57,550 bases of DNA from Campylobacterales bacterium (GTDB taxonomy: Bacteria > Campylobacterota > Campylobacteria > Campylobacterales > Hydrogenimonadaceae): positions 1 to 57,550 of the forward strand of contig JALWMA010000042.1 in assembly GCA_027081015.1 (NCBI GenBank). Reading direction: 5' to 3'. The translations under genes and the position numbers were made by a program. Positions 36,734 to 45,188 of the stretch are shown piece after piece. The notes under the pieces are model-generated. The model was not told where the DNA came from, ran no database searches, and saw only the letters and a program-made list of their open reading frames with translations. Positions within the stretch are counted from its first letter, which is position 1, and each line of letters begins with the position of its first letter.

Positions 36734-37090
36734 TTGAGAGACAACGACATCGAGTATTTCAAGCAGATGCTTGAAGCCAGGCGCGAGCAGATATTGAAGA
36801 ATATCAGGGGAAGCTCCAAAGAGCTTGATGAACTGCACCAGAACCATGAAGTTATGGACGAAGGGGATTTCGCATCGGTCTCGACCGACAATATGATAAA
36901 CGAAGAGATCCTCTCGTCACAGCAGAGAGAGCTCGAAGAGATAGACGAAGCGCTCGCCAAAATAAGAGACGGCTCGTACGGAATCTGCGAAATGTGCGAA
37001 GAGCCTATAGGAATGCAGCGCCTAAAGGTCAAACCTTTTGCGAAATACTGTATCACCTGCAGGCAGATCGCCGAAAAGAGCCCAGCATAA
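36734..37090 (+). CDS. dksA: DksA/TraR-type zinc-finger transcription factor
   Basis: 118 residues. N-terminal coiled coil (about 5-75) and a C4 zinc finger (CEMCEEPIGMQRLKVKPFA then YCITC, about 88-113). Binds RNA polymerase in its secondary channel with ppGpp. Residues at the coil tip (HEVMDEGDFAS) include the paired acidic residues of DksA. TTG start: AAGGAG lies seven bases before it. A -10 (TAGAAT, 36700-36705) precedes it; the 105-bp gap after rlmH makes it a separate unit. Confidence 0.92.
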   Translation: MRDNDIEYFKQMLEARREQILKNIRGSSKELDELHQNHEVMDEGDFASVSTDNMINEEILSSQQRELEEIDEALAKIRDGSYGICEMCEEPIGMQRLKVKPFAKYCITCRQIAEKSPA

Positions 37091-37105
37091 TCAGGAGGGT
37101 TTCCA

Positions 37106-38125
37106 ATGCACTTTAAACGTTACACTCTGGCTTCGATACTACTGATCGCCGCTGCAGGCGGTTATGTCTACTACATGATCACAAAAGACACCTACTCCAT
37201 CGAACTGCTGGGTGTCAACGTAACACTGCCCATTGCCGTCTGGATTGTAGTGCCGATGGTCATCCTCTACCTGGCGTCGCTTTTCCATATGCTCTATTAC
37301 GGATTCAAAGGGTATTTGCAAAAACGACGCGTAGAGCGGGACATCTCGAAACTTTCGGACGCTCTCTACTGGGATATTCTGAAATCTCCGAAACAGCACG
37401 CCTATGACGATAAAGAGATAAGAAAGATAGGCGTTGTCCTCGATCAGGGTTTCGACGATCTGACGGGTGTCGACAAGAGCGAATGCGATGAGAGGGTCAA
37501 AGATGCGCTGGAGATGGTAGAGGCGATAGATCGCGGTGAGTATGTCGACATGAAGAAGGTATCGCTCGACAAGAGCAACCCCTATGTGGTCAAGAACTGG
37601 CTCAATTTCCTGAACTCCGAGCCTGAGCGTGCCGAAGAGATCCTGCGAAAGGCCGAAGCTTACGACGACTCTGTCGTGCATGCCGCGATGAAGAGATTTG
37701 TCGAAAACGCCACACAGCAGCAGATAGAGAAGTATAAAGAGAGGGTCGATATAGAGATCGTGATCCACCTTCTCGACTCGATGCAGGGTGCAGAAGAGGA
37801 GAAGCCGCGGATAGCCCTCGACTTCGTAGATAGCCTGCTCGAATCGTTGAAACCTTCGGAGAAGGATTATCTGCAGATCGCGCAGAGGCTCTCCAAGCTC
37901 TATACCCCTGACGAGGTTTTGAGATTTTTCGAGAAGGTGGTCGCGCGTGACGACAAGGCGTTCAAAGCCTATATCTTCGTTCTTATCGAGTTTGAGATGC
38001 TCGACAAGGCCAATGAACTGCTGCAGGATACCGCACGCGGGGAGTATCTCGACTTCAAAGCCTTCCTCGATCTCAGAAAAGCGGGCAAACACTACCCGAT
38101 GAGCCTGCTGCTGCCGAGGTGCTGA
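37106..38125 (+). CDS. Conserved membrane-anchored protein of unknown function
   Basis: 339 residues. Two N-terminal membrane helices (about 8-24 and 42-68, IAVWIVVPMVILYLASLFHML), then a long soluble helical region, probably cytoplasmic, that looks like irregular TPR-type repeats (NPYVVKNWLNFLNSEPERAEEIL, YTPDEVLRFFEKVV, FVLIEFEMLDKANELLQD). No catalytic motif. I think it is a lineage-conserved protein but do not know its role. Follows dksA by 15 bases with its own ribosome site (CAGGAGG); dus follows after seven bases. Confidence 0.8.
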   Translation: MHFKRYTLASILLIAAAGGYVYYMITKDTYSIELLGVNVTLPIAVWIVVPMVILYLASLFHMLYYGFKGYLQKRRVERDISKLSDALYWDILKSPKQHAYDDKEIRKIGVVLDQGFDDLTGVDKSECDERVKDALEMVEAIDRGEYVDMKKVSLDKSNPYVVKNWLNFLNSEPERAEEILRKAEAYDDSVVHAAMKRFVENATQQQIEKYKERVDIEIVIHLLDSMQGAEEEKPRIALDFVDSLLESLKPSEKDYLQIAQRLSKLYTPDEVLRFFEKVVARDDKAFKAYIFVLIEFEMLDKANELLQDTARGEYLDFKAFLDLRKAGKHYPMSLLLPRC

Positions 38126-38132
38126 TAGAGGG

Positions 38133-39104
38133 ATGAAGAGCAAGATTCTCGATTTCTCCTCGCCCCTTTTCGTACTCGCCCCCCTTGCGGGCCTGACCGA
38201 TCTCCCTTTTAGAAGCGTCGTGAAAAAGTTCGGCGCCGACCTTACCGTGAGCGAGATGATCAGCTCAAACGCACTCGTACACAACAGTAAAAAGAGTATG
38301 AAGATGCTCGAAAAGAGCCCGTTGGAGAACCCCTATTCGGTTCAGATAGCCGGTGCCGACGAAGATATTGTCCGAAGGGCCGTCGAGATATTGAACGGGG
38401 TGGAGGGGATAGATATAATAGATCTAAACTGCGGCTGTCCGGTTCCCAAAATAGTATCTCACGGTTCGGGAAGCTCCCTGCTCAAAGATCTCGAAAAGAT
38501 GGGCCGCATAATAGCCGCCATCAAGAGCAGTTCCAAAAAGCCCCTGACCAGCGTAAAGATACGCATCGGCTTCAACGAAAAAAAGCCTGTAGAGATCGCG
38601 AAAGTTTGTGAAGCGAACGGTGCGGACTTCATAGCCGTTCACGGCCGTACGAGAGCCGGAAAGTTCAAGAGCGAAGTCGACTACGACGCGATCAGAAAGA
38701 TTAAAGAGGCGGTCTCTATTCCGGTAATAGCCAACGGAGATATTACGAGCTACGAAAAGGCCAAGAGTGTACTCGAGTTTACAGGTGCGGACGGCGTGAT
38801 GATAGGGCGCGGCGCCGTCGGAAACCCGTGGATCTTCTACCAGCTGCGGCACGGAGAGGGGGAGATAGACCCGGCCCTGAAGAGGAGTATAATACTCGAG
38901 CATTTCGACCAGATGATATCTTTTTACGGCGACTACGGCGCAACGCTTTTTAGAAAGCATCTCCATACATACTCGAAGGCGGGATATGCCGGCGCATCGG
39001 CATTCAGGGACACGGTGAACCGCACCTCGGACCCGGCCCTGATGAGAGAGATCATAGAGAGCTTTTTCGACCCTTCGAACCTTCTGGGCGCAAAAGCTTC
39101 GTAG
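38133..39104 (+). CDS. dusB: tRNA-dihydrouridine synthase (DusB-like)
   Basis: 323 residues. FMN TIM-barrel: VLAPLAGLTDLPFRSVVKKFGADL, catalytic Cys in DLNCGCPVPKIV (about 92-103), VKIRIGF, AVHGRTRAGKF, PVIANGDI and the phosphate site GADGVMIGRGAVGNPWIF. Reduces uridine in the tRNA D-loop. Ends just before two copies of the dispersed hairpin repeat. Confidence 0.92.
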   Translation: MKSKILDFSSPLFVLAPLAGLTDLPFRSVVKKFGADLTVSEMISSNALVHNSKKSMKMLEKSPLENPYSVQIAGADEDIVRRAVEILNGVEGIDIIDLNCGCPVPKIVSHGSGSSLLKDLEKMGRIIAAIKSSSKKPLTSVKIRIGFNEKKPVEIAKVCEANGADFIAVHGRTRAGKFKSEVDYDAIRKIKEAVSIPVIANGDITSYEKAKSVLEFTGADGVMIGRGAVGNPWIFYQLRHGEGEIDPALKRSIILEHFDQMISFYGDYGATLFRKHLHTYSKAGYAGASAFRDTVNRTSDPALMREIIESFFDPSNLLGAKAS

Positions 39105-39110
39105 CCGATG

Positions 39111-39220
39111 TTACGCAAATTCAGGGCCGAGCCCGCAATTTGGCAGGGGTGAGCTGTCCTACAACCCCCTGAAGCTACGAAATCATAGATTTCGAGAAAA
39201 TTTTACGCATTCTGCGTAAG
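39111..39220 (-). repeat. Dispersed multi-hairpin intergenic repeat, copy B
   Basis: On the minus strand: TTACGCAGAATGCGTAA palindrome, CGAAATC-TAT-GATTTCG hairpin, CAGGGGG...CCCCTG stem, AATTGCGGGC...GCCCTGAATT stem, then TTGCGTAACATC. A 60-base core (39160-39219) is identical to copy C exactly 120 bases on. Confidence 0.9.
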
Positions 39221-39230
39221 CCATTCATGA

Positions 39231-39342
39231 GACGCAAATTCCGAGCAAAGCCCGTAATTTGGCAGGGCCTGGCCGGCCCTACAACCCCCTGAAGCTACGA
39301 AATCATAGATTTCGAGAAAATTTTACGCATTCTGCGTAAAAT
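39231..39342 (-). repeat. Dispersed multi-hairpin intergenic repeat, copy C
   Basis: Same layout as copy B, opened by the full palindrome TTTTACGCA-GAA-TGCGTAAAA with flanking A/T. It abuts the fliO-like stop codon. Together with copy B it fills the gap between convergent dus and fliO, where the hairpins may act as a two-way terminator. Confidence 0.9.
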
Positions 39343-40188
39343 TTAAGGAAGGTTCTCCCTGCTTGCGTTGGCTTTGAAGGCTTCGTAGGCGTCGGGATGG
39401 TTCTCTTTCAGAAAGTGGTCGAGCTGCTTTTTGTTGGCTTCGAAAAGCGATGTGAAACTCTCCGGATCCTCCACCCGCTCATCCGAAAATGTGTCGAGCA
39501 GCAGGTTGCTGCTTCCTACGACCATCAGGTACTGCCTGTCGTTGAACTCAAGAAGTATGAGTCTGTTTTGAGTGTCCAGAGCCTTCTGGTAGCGTATAAC
39601 CGCACCCTCCGGAGCGATCTTCGCTCCACCGATTCCGGGCATGAGCCATCCGCCAAGACCCGACCTTTTTCGTTTTACAAGCCAGAGGACTACGAGCAGA
39701 AGAGCCATTATGCCCAGAACACTCCAGTAGCGCCAGCCCGGAAGGGTCTCTTCCGTTTTCGCTCCGACGAGCGCCCTGCTCTCTTTCTCTGTTTTGGACA
39801 ACATGGCATGGCTTTTCGCAGCTGTAACCGGTACGATCCTGAGGCGGAGGCCGAAACCGTCCACGGTTTTGGAGGCTTCGACCTTTACGCCCTTTTTTGC
39901 AGGCACTATCTTTACGAGTGCCGAGTTTTCGGCCGCTCCGGTTACGGCTATCGACTCCACTATGCTGTTTTGGAGCTCTTTTGCGAAGGGTTTTAGAACA
40001 TGGACATTGGAGAGTCTGATATCGATACTCCCGTCGCCGCCCCTGCTTCTCTTTATCGAACCGTCGAAGGGTGCGTCGAACGAGAGCATCAGGTCTACCC
40101 TGTTCTCCCTTTCGTAGATATTGCGGTTCAAGAGGGTGGCGGCAAACAGCAGGGGAGCCAGGAGGCAGAGTGTTAAAACGGCTCTCAT
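39343..40188 (-). CDS. fliO: FliO-like flagellar export protein with periplasmic N-terminal domain
   Basis: 281 residues. Signal peptide (RAVLTLCLLAPLLFAATL), a periplasmic AMIN-like beta domain (about 20-120; RNIYERENRVDLMLSFDAPFDG split), one membrane helix (about 152-172), and a C-terminal cytoplasmic FliO-type domain (KALDTQNRLILLEFNDRQYLMVVG). FliO helps FliP assembly in the type III export gate. The identity rests on that last domain and on fliN directly upstream. The N-terminal domain is longer than in E. coli FliO. Confidence 0.72.
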   Translation of the reverse strand: MRAVLTLCLLAPLLFAATLLNRNIYERENRVDLMLSFDAPFDGSIKRSRGGDGSIDIRLSNVHVLKPFAKELQNSIVESIAVTGAAENSALVKIVPAKKGVKVEASKTVDGFGLRLRIVPVTAAKSHAMLSKTEKESRALVGAKTEETLPGWRYWSVLGIMALLLVVLWLVKRKRSGLGGWLMPGIGGAKIAPEGAVIRYQKALDTQNRLILLEFNDRQYLMVVGSSNLLLDTFSDERVEDPESFTSLFEANKKQLDHFLKENHPDAYEAFKANASRENLP

Positions 40189-40194
40189 CTAACC

Positions 40195-40506
40195 CTACCT
40201 CTCTTTCGACAGGTAGTATAGTACGGCGTCGGCATCGAGTATCTCGTTTATGCGGATTGCGAGATTCTGCTCATACACCATCACTTCGCCGCGTCCGATG
40301 ATTCGGCCGTTTACGTATGTCTCCACGCTCTCCCCCGCCGGCTTTTGAAGATCTATTACGGACCCCACCCCAAGATGGAGTATCTCGTCGAGTGTCAGTT
40401 CCGTTTCGCCCAGGTACGATGTGATCTTCACTTCTATATCCAAAAGGCGGTCGAAATCGAAAGGTTCGACCTCTCTATTCTCAATATTCTCACTGCTTTG
40501 AGGCAT
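40195..40506 (-). CDS. fliN: Flagellar motor switch protein FliN
   Basis: 103 residues. SpoA/FliN domain: LLDIEVKITSYLGETELTLDEILHLGVGSVIDL, VETYVNGRIIGRGEVMVYEQNLAIRINEI. C-ring component at the base of the flagellum. Overlaps the CheX-like gene by 17 bases and precedes fliO by six. Confidence 0.93.
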   Translation of the reverse strand: MPQSSENIENREVEPFDFDRLLDIEVKITSYLGETELTLDEILHLGVGSVIDLQKPAGESVETYVNGRIIGRGEVMVYEQNLAIRINEILDADAVLYYLSKER

Positions 40507-40921
40507 CGTCTCCCTTTATCTGCAAGGCTATACATCGATTTTCGCTCTTGAACAGAAGAGTCTCGCACCCGCTATGGAGCGGGCCTACGCCGGCGAACCG
40601 CGGTGTGGCGATGGTGCACGGTATGCTGCGGTCGCTTGCGAGCATTTTGGCGTGGCCAACTATAAAGTTCGCCAGCTCGGAAGCCAGATCTTCGAGAGTC
40701 TCCTCATCCGGATCGTTTTCGAAAAGAAGTATCGAAGAGACCTTTTTGAGGGTGGGTTTTTGCAGCCAAAGAGTGGCTACCATGCGCTCCTCACCGTCGC
40801 ATGTAAAGGGTATGGCTGCCCTGTAGCCGCTGCGTACCGGGCGGCTTTTGCAGGGAACCAGCCTCATTCCGAAGTGCTGTTCGAACACTTCACTCATCGA
40901 AGTCTGCAGCAGATCTGTCAC
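40490..40921 (-). CDS. CheX-like domain protein linked to fliN
   Basis: About 143 residues. TDLLQTSMSEVFEQHFG, then the CheX-type pattern with YRAAIPFTCDGEERMVATLW, DEETLEDLASELANFIVGHAKM (the conserved E-x2-N segment of CheC/FliY/CheX phosphatases) and IATPRFAG. In this phylum FliY carries such a domain fused to FliN; here it is a separate gene, so the pair may act as a split FliY. GTG start at 40921, chosen for GGAGG seven bases upstream; the frame is open further upstream. Confidence 0.72.
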   Translation of the reverse strand: MTDLLQTSMSEVFEQHFGMRLVPCKSRPVRSGYRAAIPFTCDGEERMVATLWLQKPTLKKVSSILLFENDPDEETLEDLASELANFIVGHAKMLASDRSIPCTIATPRFAGVGPLHSGCETLLFKSENRCIALQIKGDDASKQ

Positions 40922-40957
40922 TCTCCATCCTCCATTCCGTTTCTTGAATTTTGCTTG

Positions 40958-40963
40958 ATTATA
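40958..40963 (-). promoter_or_regulatory. -10 element of the cheX-like-fliN-fliO operon
   Basis: TATAAT on the minus strand (TCCTATAATCAAGC), 36 bases upstream of the GTG at 40921. No GGCAC-N5-TTGC sigma-54 box is present, so this flagellar operon looks sigma-70 driven. Confidence 0.45.
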
Positions 40964-41020
40964 GGATAAAAATTTTAAATTACGCATTAACGGTATATCG
41001 GCTATTTATCGATATTGCTG

Positions 41021-41026
41021 TATAAT
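41021..41026 (+). promoter_or_regulatory. -10 element of the TauE/SafE exporter gene
   Basis: TATAAT preceded by TG (GCTGTATAATTGC), about 48 bases upstream of the chosen start; a second A/T-rich region lies at 40960-41010. Confidence 0.45.
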
Positions 41027-41073
41027 TGCAGGTTTTTCGCCCGTACCGGACGAAAGTTATCAGGATGGAACAG

Positions 41074-41817
41074 ATGGAAATTCAACTTCTGCTTGCCGGT
41101 GTGGCGATAGGTACTCTTTCGGGCTTCTTCGGTATCGGAGGGGGTACCATACTGGTACCTCTGCTGATGATGATGGGCTACGATATAAAGAGCGCCGTCG
41201 GCATATCTGTGATGCAGATGGTGTTCAGTTCGTTCTACGGCTCATGGATAAACCACAAAAAGGGCTTTTTGAACCTCAAAGAGGGGGTGGTGACGGGTTT
41301 GGGCGGCTTCGCAGGGGCCCTGGGTAGCGGCTGGCTCGTTTCGTCGGTTCCGGAGATCGTGCTCGAGACGATGTTTCTTGCCGTCATAGGGTTTGCGCTC
41401 TATCGCTTTTTCAAAGCCCCCGACTATTCGGAACATGAGGGGGGTCACGACCTCCCCCCGTTCGTGCTTGCCGGAACGGGGGCGGCGATAGGACTCTTTT
41501 CGATCTCCATGGGGATCGGCGGCTCGATACTTCTGACTCCGATCCTGGTGGGCCTGCTCCGCTACCCGCTGAAGAAGGCGGTATCGGCCGGACTCTTTTT
41601 TGTGGTATTCTCTTCGGTCTCCGGCTTCATAAGCCTCTCTCTGGCGGGACACATAGACTACCTGCACGGATTTTTGGTGGGGGCCGCCTCTTTGGTCGGA
41701 GTCTATGCCGGAATCCATCTTGCGGCGGTTACGGGCCATAGAAAGCATAAAAAGGCACTTGTCGTGCTATATATCGTCATTCTCGTAATGATGCTCAAAA
41801 AAGTTTTAGGAGTCTGA
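41074..41817 (+). CDS. TauE/SafE-family sulfite/organosulfonate exporter
   Basis: 247 residues, eight or so membrane helices in two related halves: LSGFFGIGGGTILVPLLMMMGYD in the first and LFSISMGIGGSILLTPILVGLL in the second, the GIGGG/GIGG repeats of the family. Likely exports or imports a small sulfur or organic anion; substrate unknown. Start at 41074 has AGGA eight bases away; ATG 41065 and an upstream open frame are alternatives. uvrA follows after four bases. Confidence 0.86.
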   Translation: MEIQLLLAGVAIGTLSGFFGIGGGTILVPLLMMMGYDIKSAVGISVMQMVFSSFYGSWINHKKGFLNLKEGVVTGLGGFAGALGSGWLVSSVPEIVLETMFLAVIGFALYRFFKAPDYSEHEGGHDLPPFVLAGTGAAIGLFSISMGIGGSILLTPILVGLLRYPLKKAVSAGLFFVVFSSVSGFISLSLAGHIDYLHGFLVGAASLVGVYAGIHLAAVTGHRKHKKALVVLYIVILVMMLKKVLGV

Positions 41818-41821
41818 ATTT

Positions 41822-44632
41822 TTGGAAACGATCAAGATTTTCGGTGCACGTGAGAACAACCTCAAATCGGTAAACCTGGAGATACCGAAAAACAGACTTA
41901 TCGTACTGACCGGACTGAGCGGCAGCGGGAAGAGCACGCTGGCGTTCGACACGCTCTATGCGGAGGGGCAGCGGCGATATATCGAGTCTCTCTCATCCTA
42001 CGCGAGACAGTTTCTCGACCGCGTTGGGAAACCCGATGTGGAGAAGATAGAGGGGCTCACCCCCGCAATCGCCATAGATCAGAAGACCACCTCCAAAAAC
42101 CCGCGCTCCACGGTGGGAACCATAACGGAAATATACGACTACCTGCGGCTGCTTTTCGCCAGGGTAGGCAGGCAGTACTGCCACCTCTGCGGCAGGCCGG
42201 TATCGCAGATGAGCGCAAGCGACATTATAGAGCAGGTGCAGAAGCTGCCCGAAGGCGCTAAGCTGGTGATCATGGCCCCGCTGGTGCGTGAAAAGAAGGG
42301 GAGCTTCGCCGATCTTCTGGAGTCGCTGCGCCACAAGGGGTATGTGCGCGCCCATATAGACGGCGTGACGGTACGGCTGGACGAGGATATCGAGCTCTCC
42401 AAGACAAAAAAACATACGATCAAGGCGGTAATAGACCGTGTCGCGGTAAAGGAGGGGAGCCGAGAGCGGATAGCGCAGGATATCGAAAAGGCGCTTGCCG
42501 AGAGTTACGGAGAGGTCGAGATAGAGGTGCTCAACCACGAAGAGATGAACATGCCGCCGCTCATACACTACAGCGAACATTTGGCCTGCTTCCACTGCAA
42601 GGTGAGTTTCGACCCGCTGGAGCCGCTCAGCTTCTCGTTCAACTCCCCGAAAGGTGCATGCCCGACATGTGACGGTCTGGGAATGCGCTACACCATCGAC
42701 CTGAACCGTGTCATAGACCCACACCTCAGCATCTCCCAGGGGGCGATAAAAACGATGTACGGCTTCAACAGGGGGTACTACTTCGGGTTTCTGAAAGCCT
42801 TTTGCGAAAGTTCGGGCATAGATATAGACAGACCCTACGAAGAGCTCGAGCCTTTCCAGCAGAAACAGATCCTTTACGGGACTCCCGACAAGATAAAGTT
42901 CACGTGGAAAAGGCACCGCCTCGAGCGCGTCTGGCCCGGTGTCGTGAAGATCTCATACGATATGCTCAAAGATGAGAAGGAGTTCGGGGAGTATATGACC
43001 GAAAAGGTGTGCGACAGCTGCGGAGGCCACAGGCTCAAGCCCGAATCACTCGCCGTGAAGGCGGGGGGCAAAACGATAGCAGAGATTATCGATATGCCGA
43101 TAGAGGAGTGCTACTCCTTTTTCCACGACGAGAGCAATTTCGAATCTCTTACGAAGCAGCAGAAGACTATCGCCGCGCCGATTCTGAAAGAGATTCGGGA
43201 GAGGCTCTTTTTTCTCTACGATGTCGGTCTCGGTTACCTGACGCTCGGCAGGGACGCCAGGACGATAAGCGGTGGAGAGGCGCAGCGTATACGTATAGCC
43301 AGCCAGATAGGAAGCGGCCTGACAGGGGTGATGTATGTTCTCGACGAACCGAGCATCGGCCTGCACGAGCGCGATACCCAAAAGCTTATCCGCACCCTGA
43401 AGTCGCTGCAGCAAAAAGGCAACAGCGTAATAGTCGTAGAGCACGACAAAGAGACGATAGAGGCGGCCGACTTCATCGTCGATATAGGTCCCGGTGCGGG
43501 ACGTTTCGGCGGTGAAGTCGTCTTTGCCGGGACCCTTGAAGATCTTAAAAAGAGCGATACGCTCACTGCCGACTACCTGACCGGGCGCAAAAAGATCGAA
43601 TATTTTCATGAGAGGCCCCAGGAGGAGTGGCTCGAGATAAAGAATGTCAATATCAACAACATACGGGGATTGAACGCTAAAATACCCCTTCGAAACTTCG
43701 TCTGCATCACCGGTGTAAGCGGCAGCGGAAAGAGTTCGCTCATTCTGCAGACACTGCTTCCTACCGCAAAAGAGATGCTGAACCGCGCAAAAAAGGTGCA
43801 CAAGGTCGACGGCGTGGAGATAACCGGCCTGGAGAACCTCGACAAGGTGATCTATCTGGATCAGAGCCCGATAGGCCGAACGCCCAGGTCCAACCCGGCC
43901 ACATATACCGGAGTGATGGACGAGATAAGAGCTCTCTTCGCGAAGACGAAGGAGGCGCAGATTCGCGGCTACAAACCGGGCCGCTTCAGCTTCAACGTCA
44001 AGGGAGGGCGATGCGAGAAGTGCCAGGGCGAGGGGGAGATAAAGATAGAGATGCACTTTCTGCCCGACATTATGGTCAAGTGCGACTCATGCAAGGGCAA
44101 ACGTTACAATCCGCAGACGCTGGAGATCCATTACAAGGGCAAAAACATCGCGGATGTGTTAGCGATGAGCGTCGATGAGGCGCTGCACTTTTTCGAGCAC
44201 ATCCCGAAGATATTTTCGAAGCTCAAGACCCTTCACGATGTGGGGCTCGGCTACATAACCCTCGGCCAGAACGCCGTAACCCTCTCGGGAGGAGAAGCGC
44301 AGCGTATCAAGCTTGCAAAAGAGCTTAGCCGGAAAGATACAGGAAACACCCTCTACATTCTCGACGAGCCTACTACGGGTCTGCACTTTGCAGATGTGGA
44401 CCGCCTGACTAAAGTTCTGCACCATTTGACCGATTTGGGTAACAGTGTACTTGTGATAGAGCACAACCTCGATATGATCAAGAACGCCGACTACATCATA
44501 GACATGGGGCCCGAAGGAGGCGACAAGGGCGGTCGGATCATAGCGGTAGGGAGACCCGAAGAGGTTGCGGCGAATCACGAAAAGACGGGGAGCTATACGG
44601 GAGAGTTTCTCAAAAGGGAGCTGAAACTCTAA
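41822..44632 (+). CDS. uvrA: Excinuclease ABC subunit A
   Basis: 936 residues, full length. DNA damage sensor of nucleotide excision repair. Two ABC ATPases: first Walker A GLSGSGKSTLAFDTLYAEG (about 32-50) with a zinc module (CHLCGRP, CFHCKVSFDPLEPLSFSFNSPKGACPTCDGLG in pieces), second Walker A GVSGSGKSSLILQTL near 640 with CEKCQGEGEIKIEMHFLPD and CDSCKGKRYNPQT; ABC signatures LSGGEAQRIKLAKEL and ISGGEAQRIRIASQIG. TTG start with AGGAG upstream. Confidence 0.98.
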   Translation: METIKIFGARENNLKSVNLEIPKNRLIVLTGLSGSGKSTLAFDTLYAEGQRRYIESLSSYARQFLDRVGKPDVEKIEGLTPAIAIDQKTTSKNPRSTVGTITEIYDYLRLLFARVGRQYCHLCGRPVSQMSASDIIEQVQKLPEGAKLVIMAPLVREKKGSFADLLESLRHKGYVRAHIDGVTVRLDEDIELSKTKKHTIKAVIDRVAVKEGSRERIAQDIEKALAESYGEVEIEVLNHEEMNMPPLIHYSEHLACFHCKVSFDPLEPLSFSFNSPKGACPTCDGLGMRYTIDLNRVIDPHLSISQGAIKTMYGFNRGYYFGFLKAFCESSGIDIDRPYEELEPFQQKQILYGTPDKIKFTWKRHRLERVWPGVVKISYDMLKDEKEFGEYMTEKVCDSCGGHRLKPESLAVKAGGKTIAEIIDMPIEECYSFFHDESNFESLTKQQKTIAAPILKEIRERLFFLYDVGLGYLTLGRDARTISGGEAQRIRIASQIGSGLTGVMYVLDEPSIGLHERDTQKLIRTLKSLQQKGNSVIVVEHDKETIEAADFIVDIGPGAGRFGGEVVFAGTLEDLKKSDTLTADYLTGRKKIEYFHERPQEEWLEIKNVNINNIRGLNAKIPLRNFVCITGVSGSGKSSLILQTLLPTAKEMLNRAKKVHKVDGVEITGLENLDKVIYLDQSPIGRTPRSNPATYTGVMDEIRALFAKTKEAQIRGYKPGRFSFNVKGGRCEKCQGEGEIKIEMHFLPDIMVKCDSCKGKRYNPQTLEIHYKGKNIADVLAMSVDEALHFFEHIPKIFSKLKTLHDVGLGYITLGQNAVTLSGGEAQRIKLAKELSRKDTGNTLYILDEPTTGLHFADVDRLTKVLHHLTDLGNSVLVIEHNLDMIKNADYIIDMGPEGGDKGGRIIAVGRPEEVAANHEKTGSYTGEFLKRELKL

Positions 44633-44681
44633 AACGCCCCCGCCCCGTACACGAAACAGACTGTATAAGGAGAAGAGGGGG

Positions 44682-45188
44682 ATGAGAAGGCCGAAGCCGA
44701 TAGATAGGGAGAAGTTTCTGAAAGATGACGAAATACTGGTATCGAAGACAGATACGAGGGGCAGAATCACCTACGGGAACGAGAGATTCATAGAGATAAG
44801 CGGCTATTGTGAAGAGGAGCTCCTCGGGGCTCCCCACAGTATCATAAGGCACCCCGACATGCCGAAAGCCGTATTCAAGATATTGTGGGACGGCATAGAG
44901 GCTGGGGAGGAGATCAACGCCTATGTCAAGAATCTGGCAAAGGACGGCTCTTTCTACTGGGTGCTTGCAACCGTTACGCCGTCGTTCGACCCCGTAAGCG
45001 GCAGAATAGTCGGGTACTTCTCGGTCAGGAGGTCTCCGGAGAGGTCCAAACTTCAGAAGGTCGAGCCCCTATACAGGGATCTTCTGCAGGTCGAGCGCCG
45101 CAGCGGCATGGACGCTTCGAAAAAGATGATAGAGGAGATGCTGGAAAAGGAGGGTGTGACCTATGACGAGTTTGTCCACTCTATCTAA
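44682..45188 (+). CDS. PAS-domain protein, CetB/Aer-like energy sensor
   Basis: 168 residues. Starts [41 protein letters not shown], then [21 protein letters not shown] and [20 protein letters not shown]: the Aer-type PAS pattern that binds FAD in aerotaxis sensors. C-terminal helix with [17 protein letters not shown]. No membrane segment. It overlaps the MCP gene by 26 bases, the same partner arrangement as C. jejuni CetB and CetA, so a bipartite energy-taxis receptor is likely. FAD binding is inferred. Confidence 0.87.
   Translation: MRRPKPIDREKFLKDDEILVSKTDTRGRITYGNERFIEISGYCEEELLGAPHSIIRHPDMPKAVFKILWDGIEAGEEINAYVKNLAKDGSFYWVLATVTPSFDPVSGRIVGYFSVRRSPERSKLQKVEPLYRDLLQVERRSGMDASKKMIEEMLEKEGVTYDEFVHSI

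Noticed and set aside
42899-42909. TTCACGTGGAA, a partial match to the parS site TGTTTCACGTGGAACA
   Set aside because: Inside uvrA coding sequence (Lys-Phe-Thr-Trp-Lys), the outer bases do not match, and it is about 30 kb from parAB. Likely chance.
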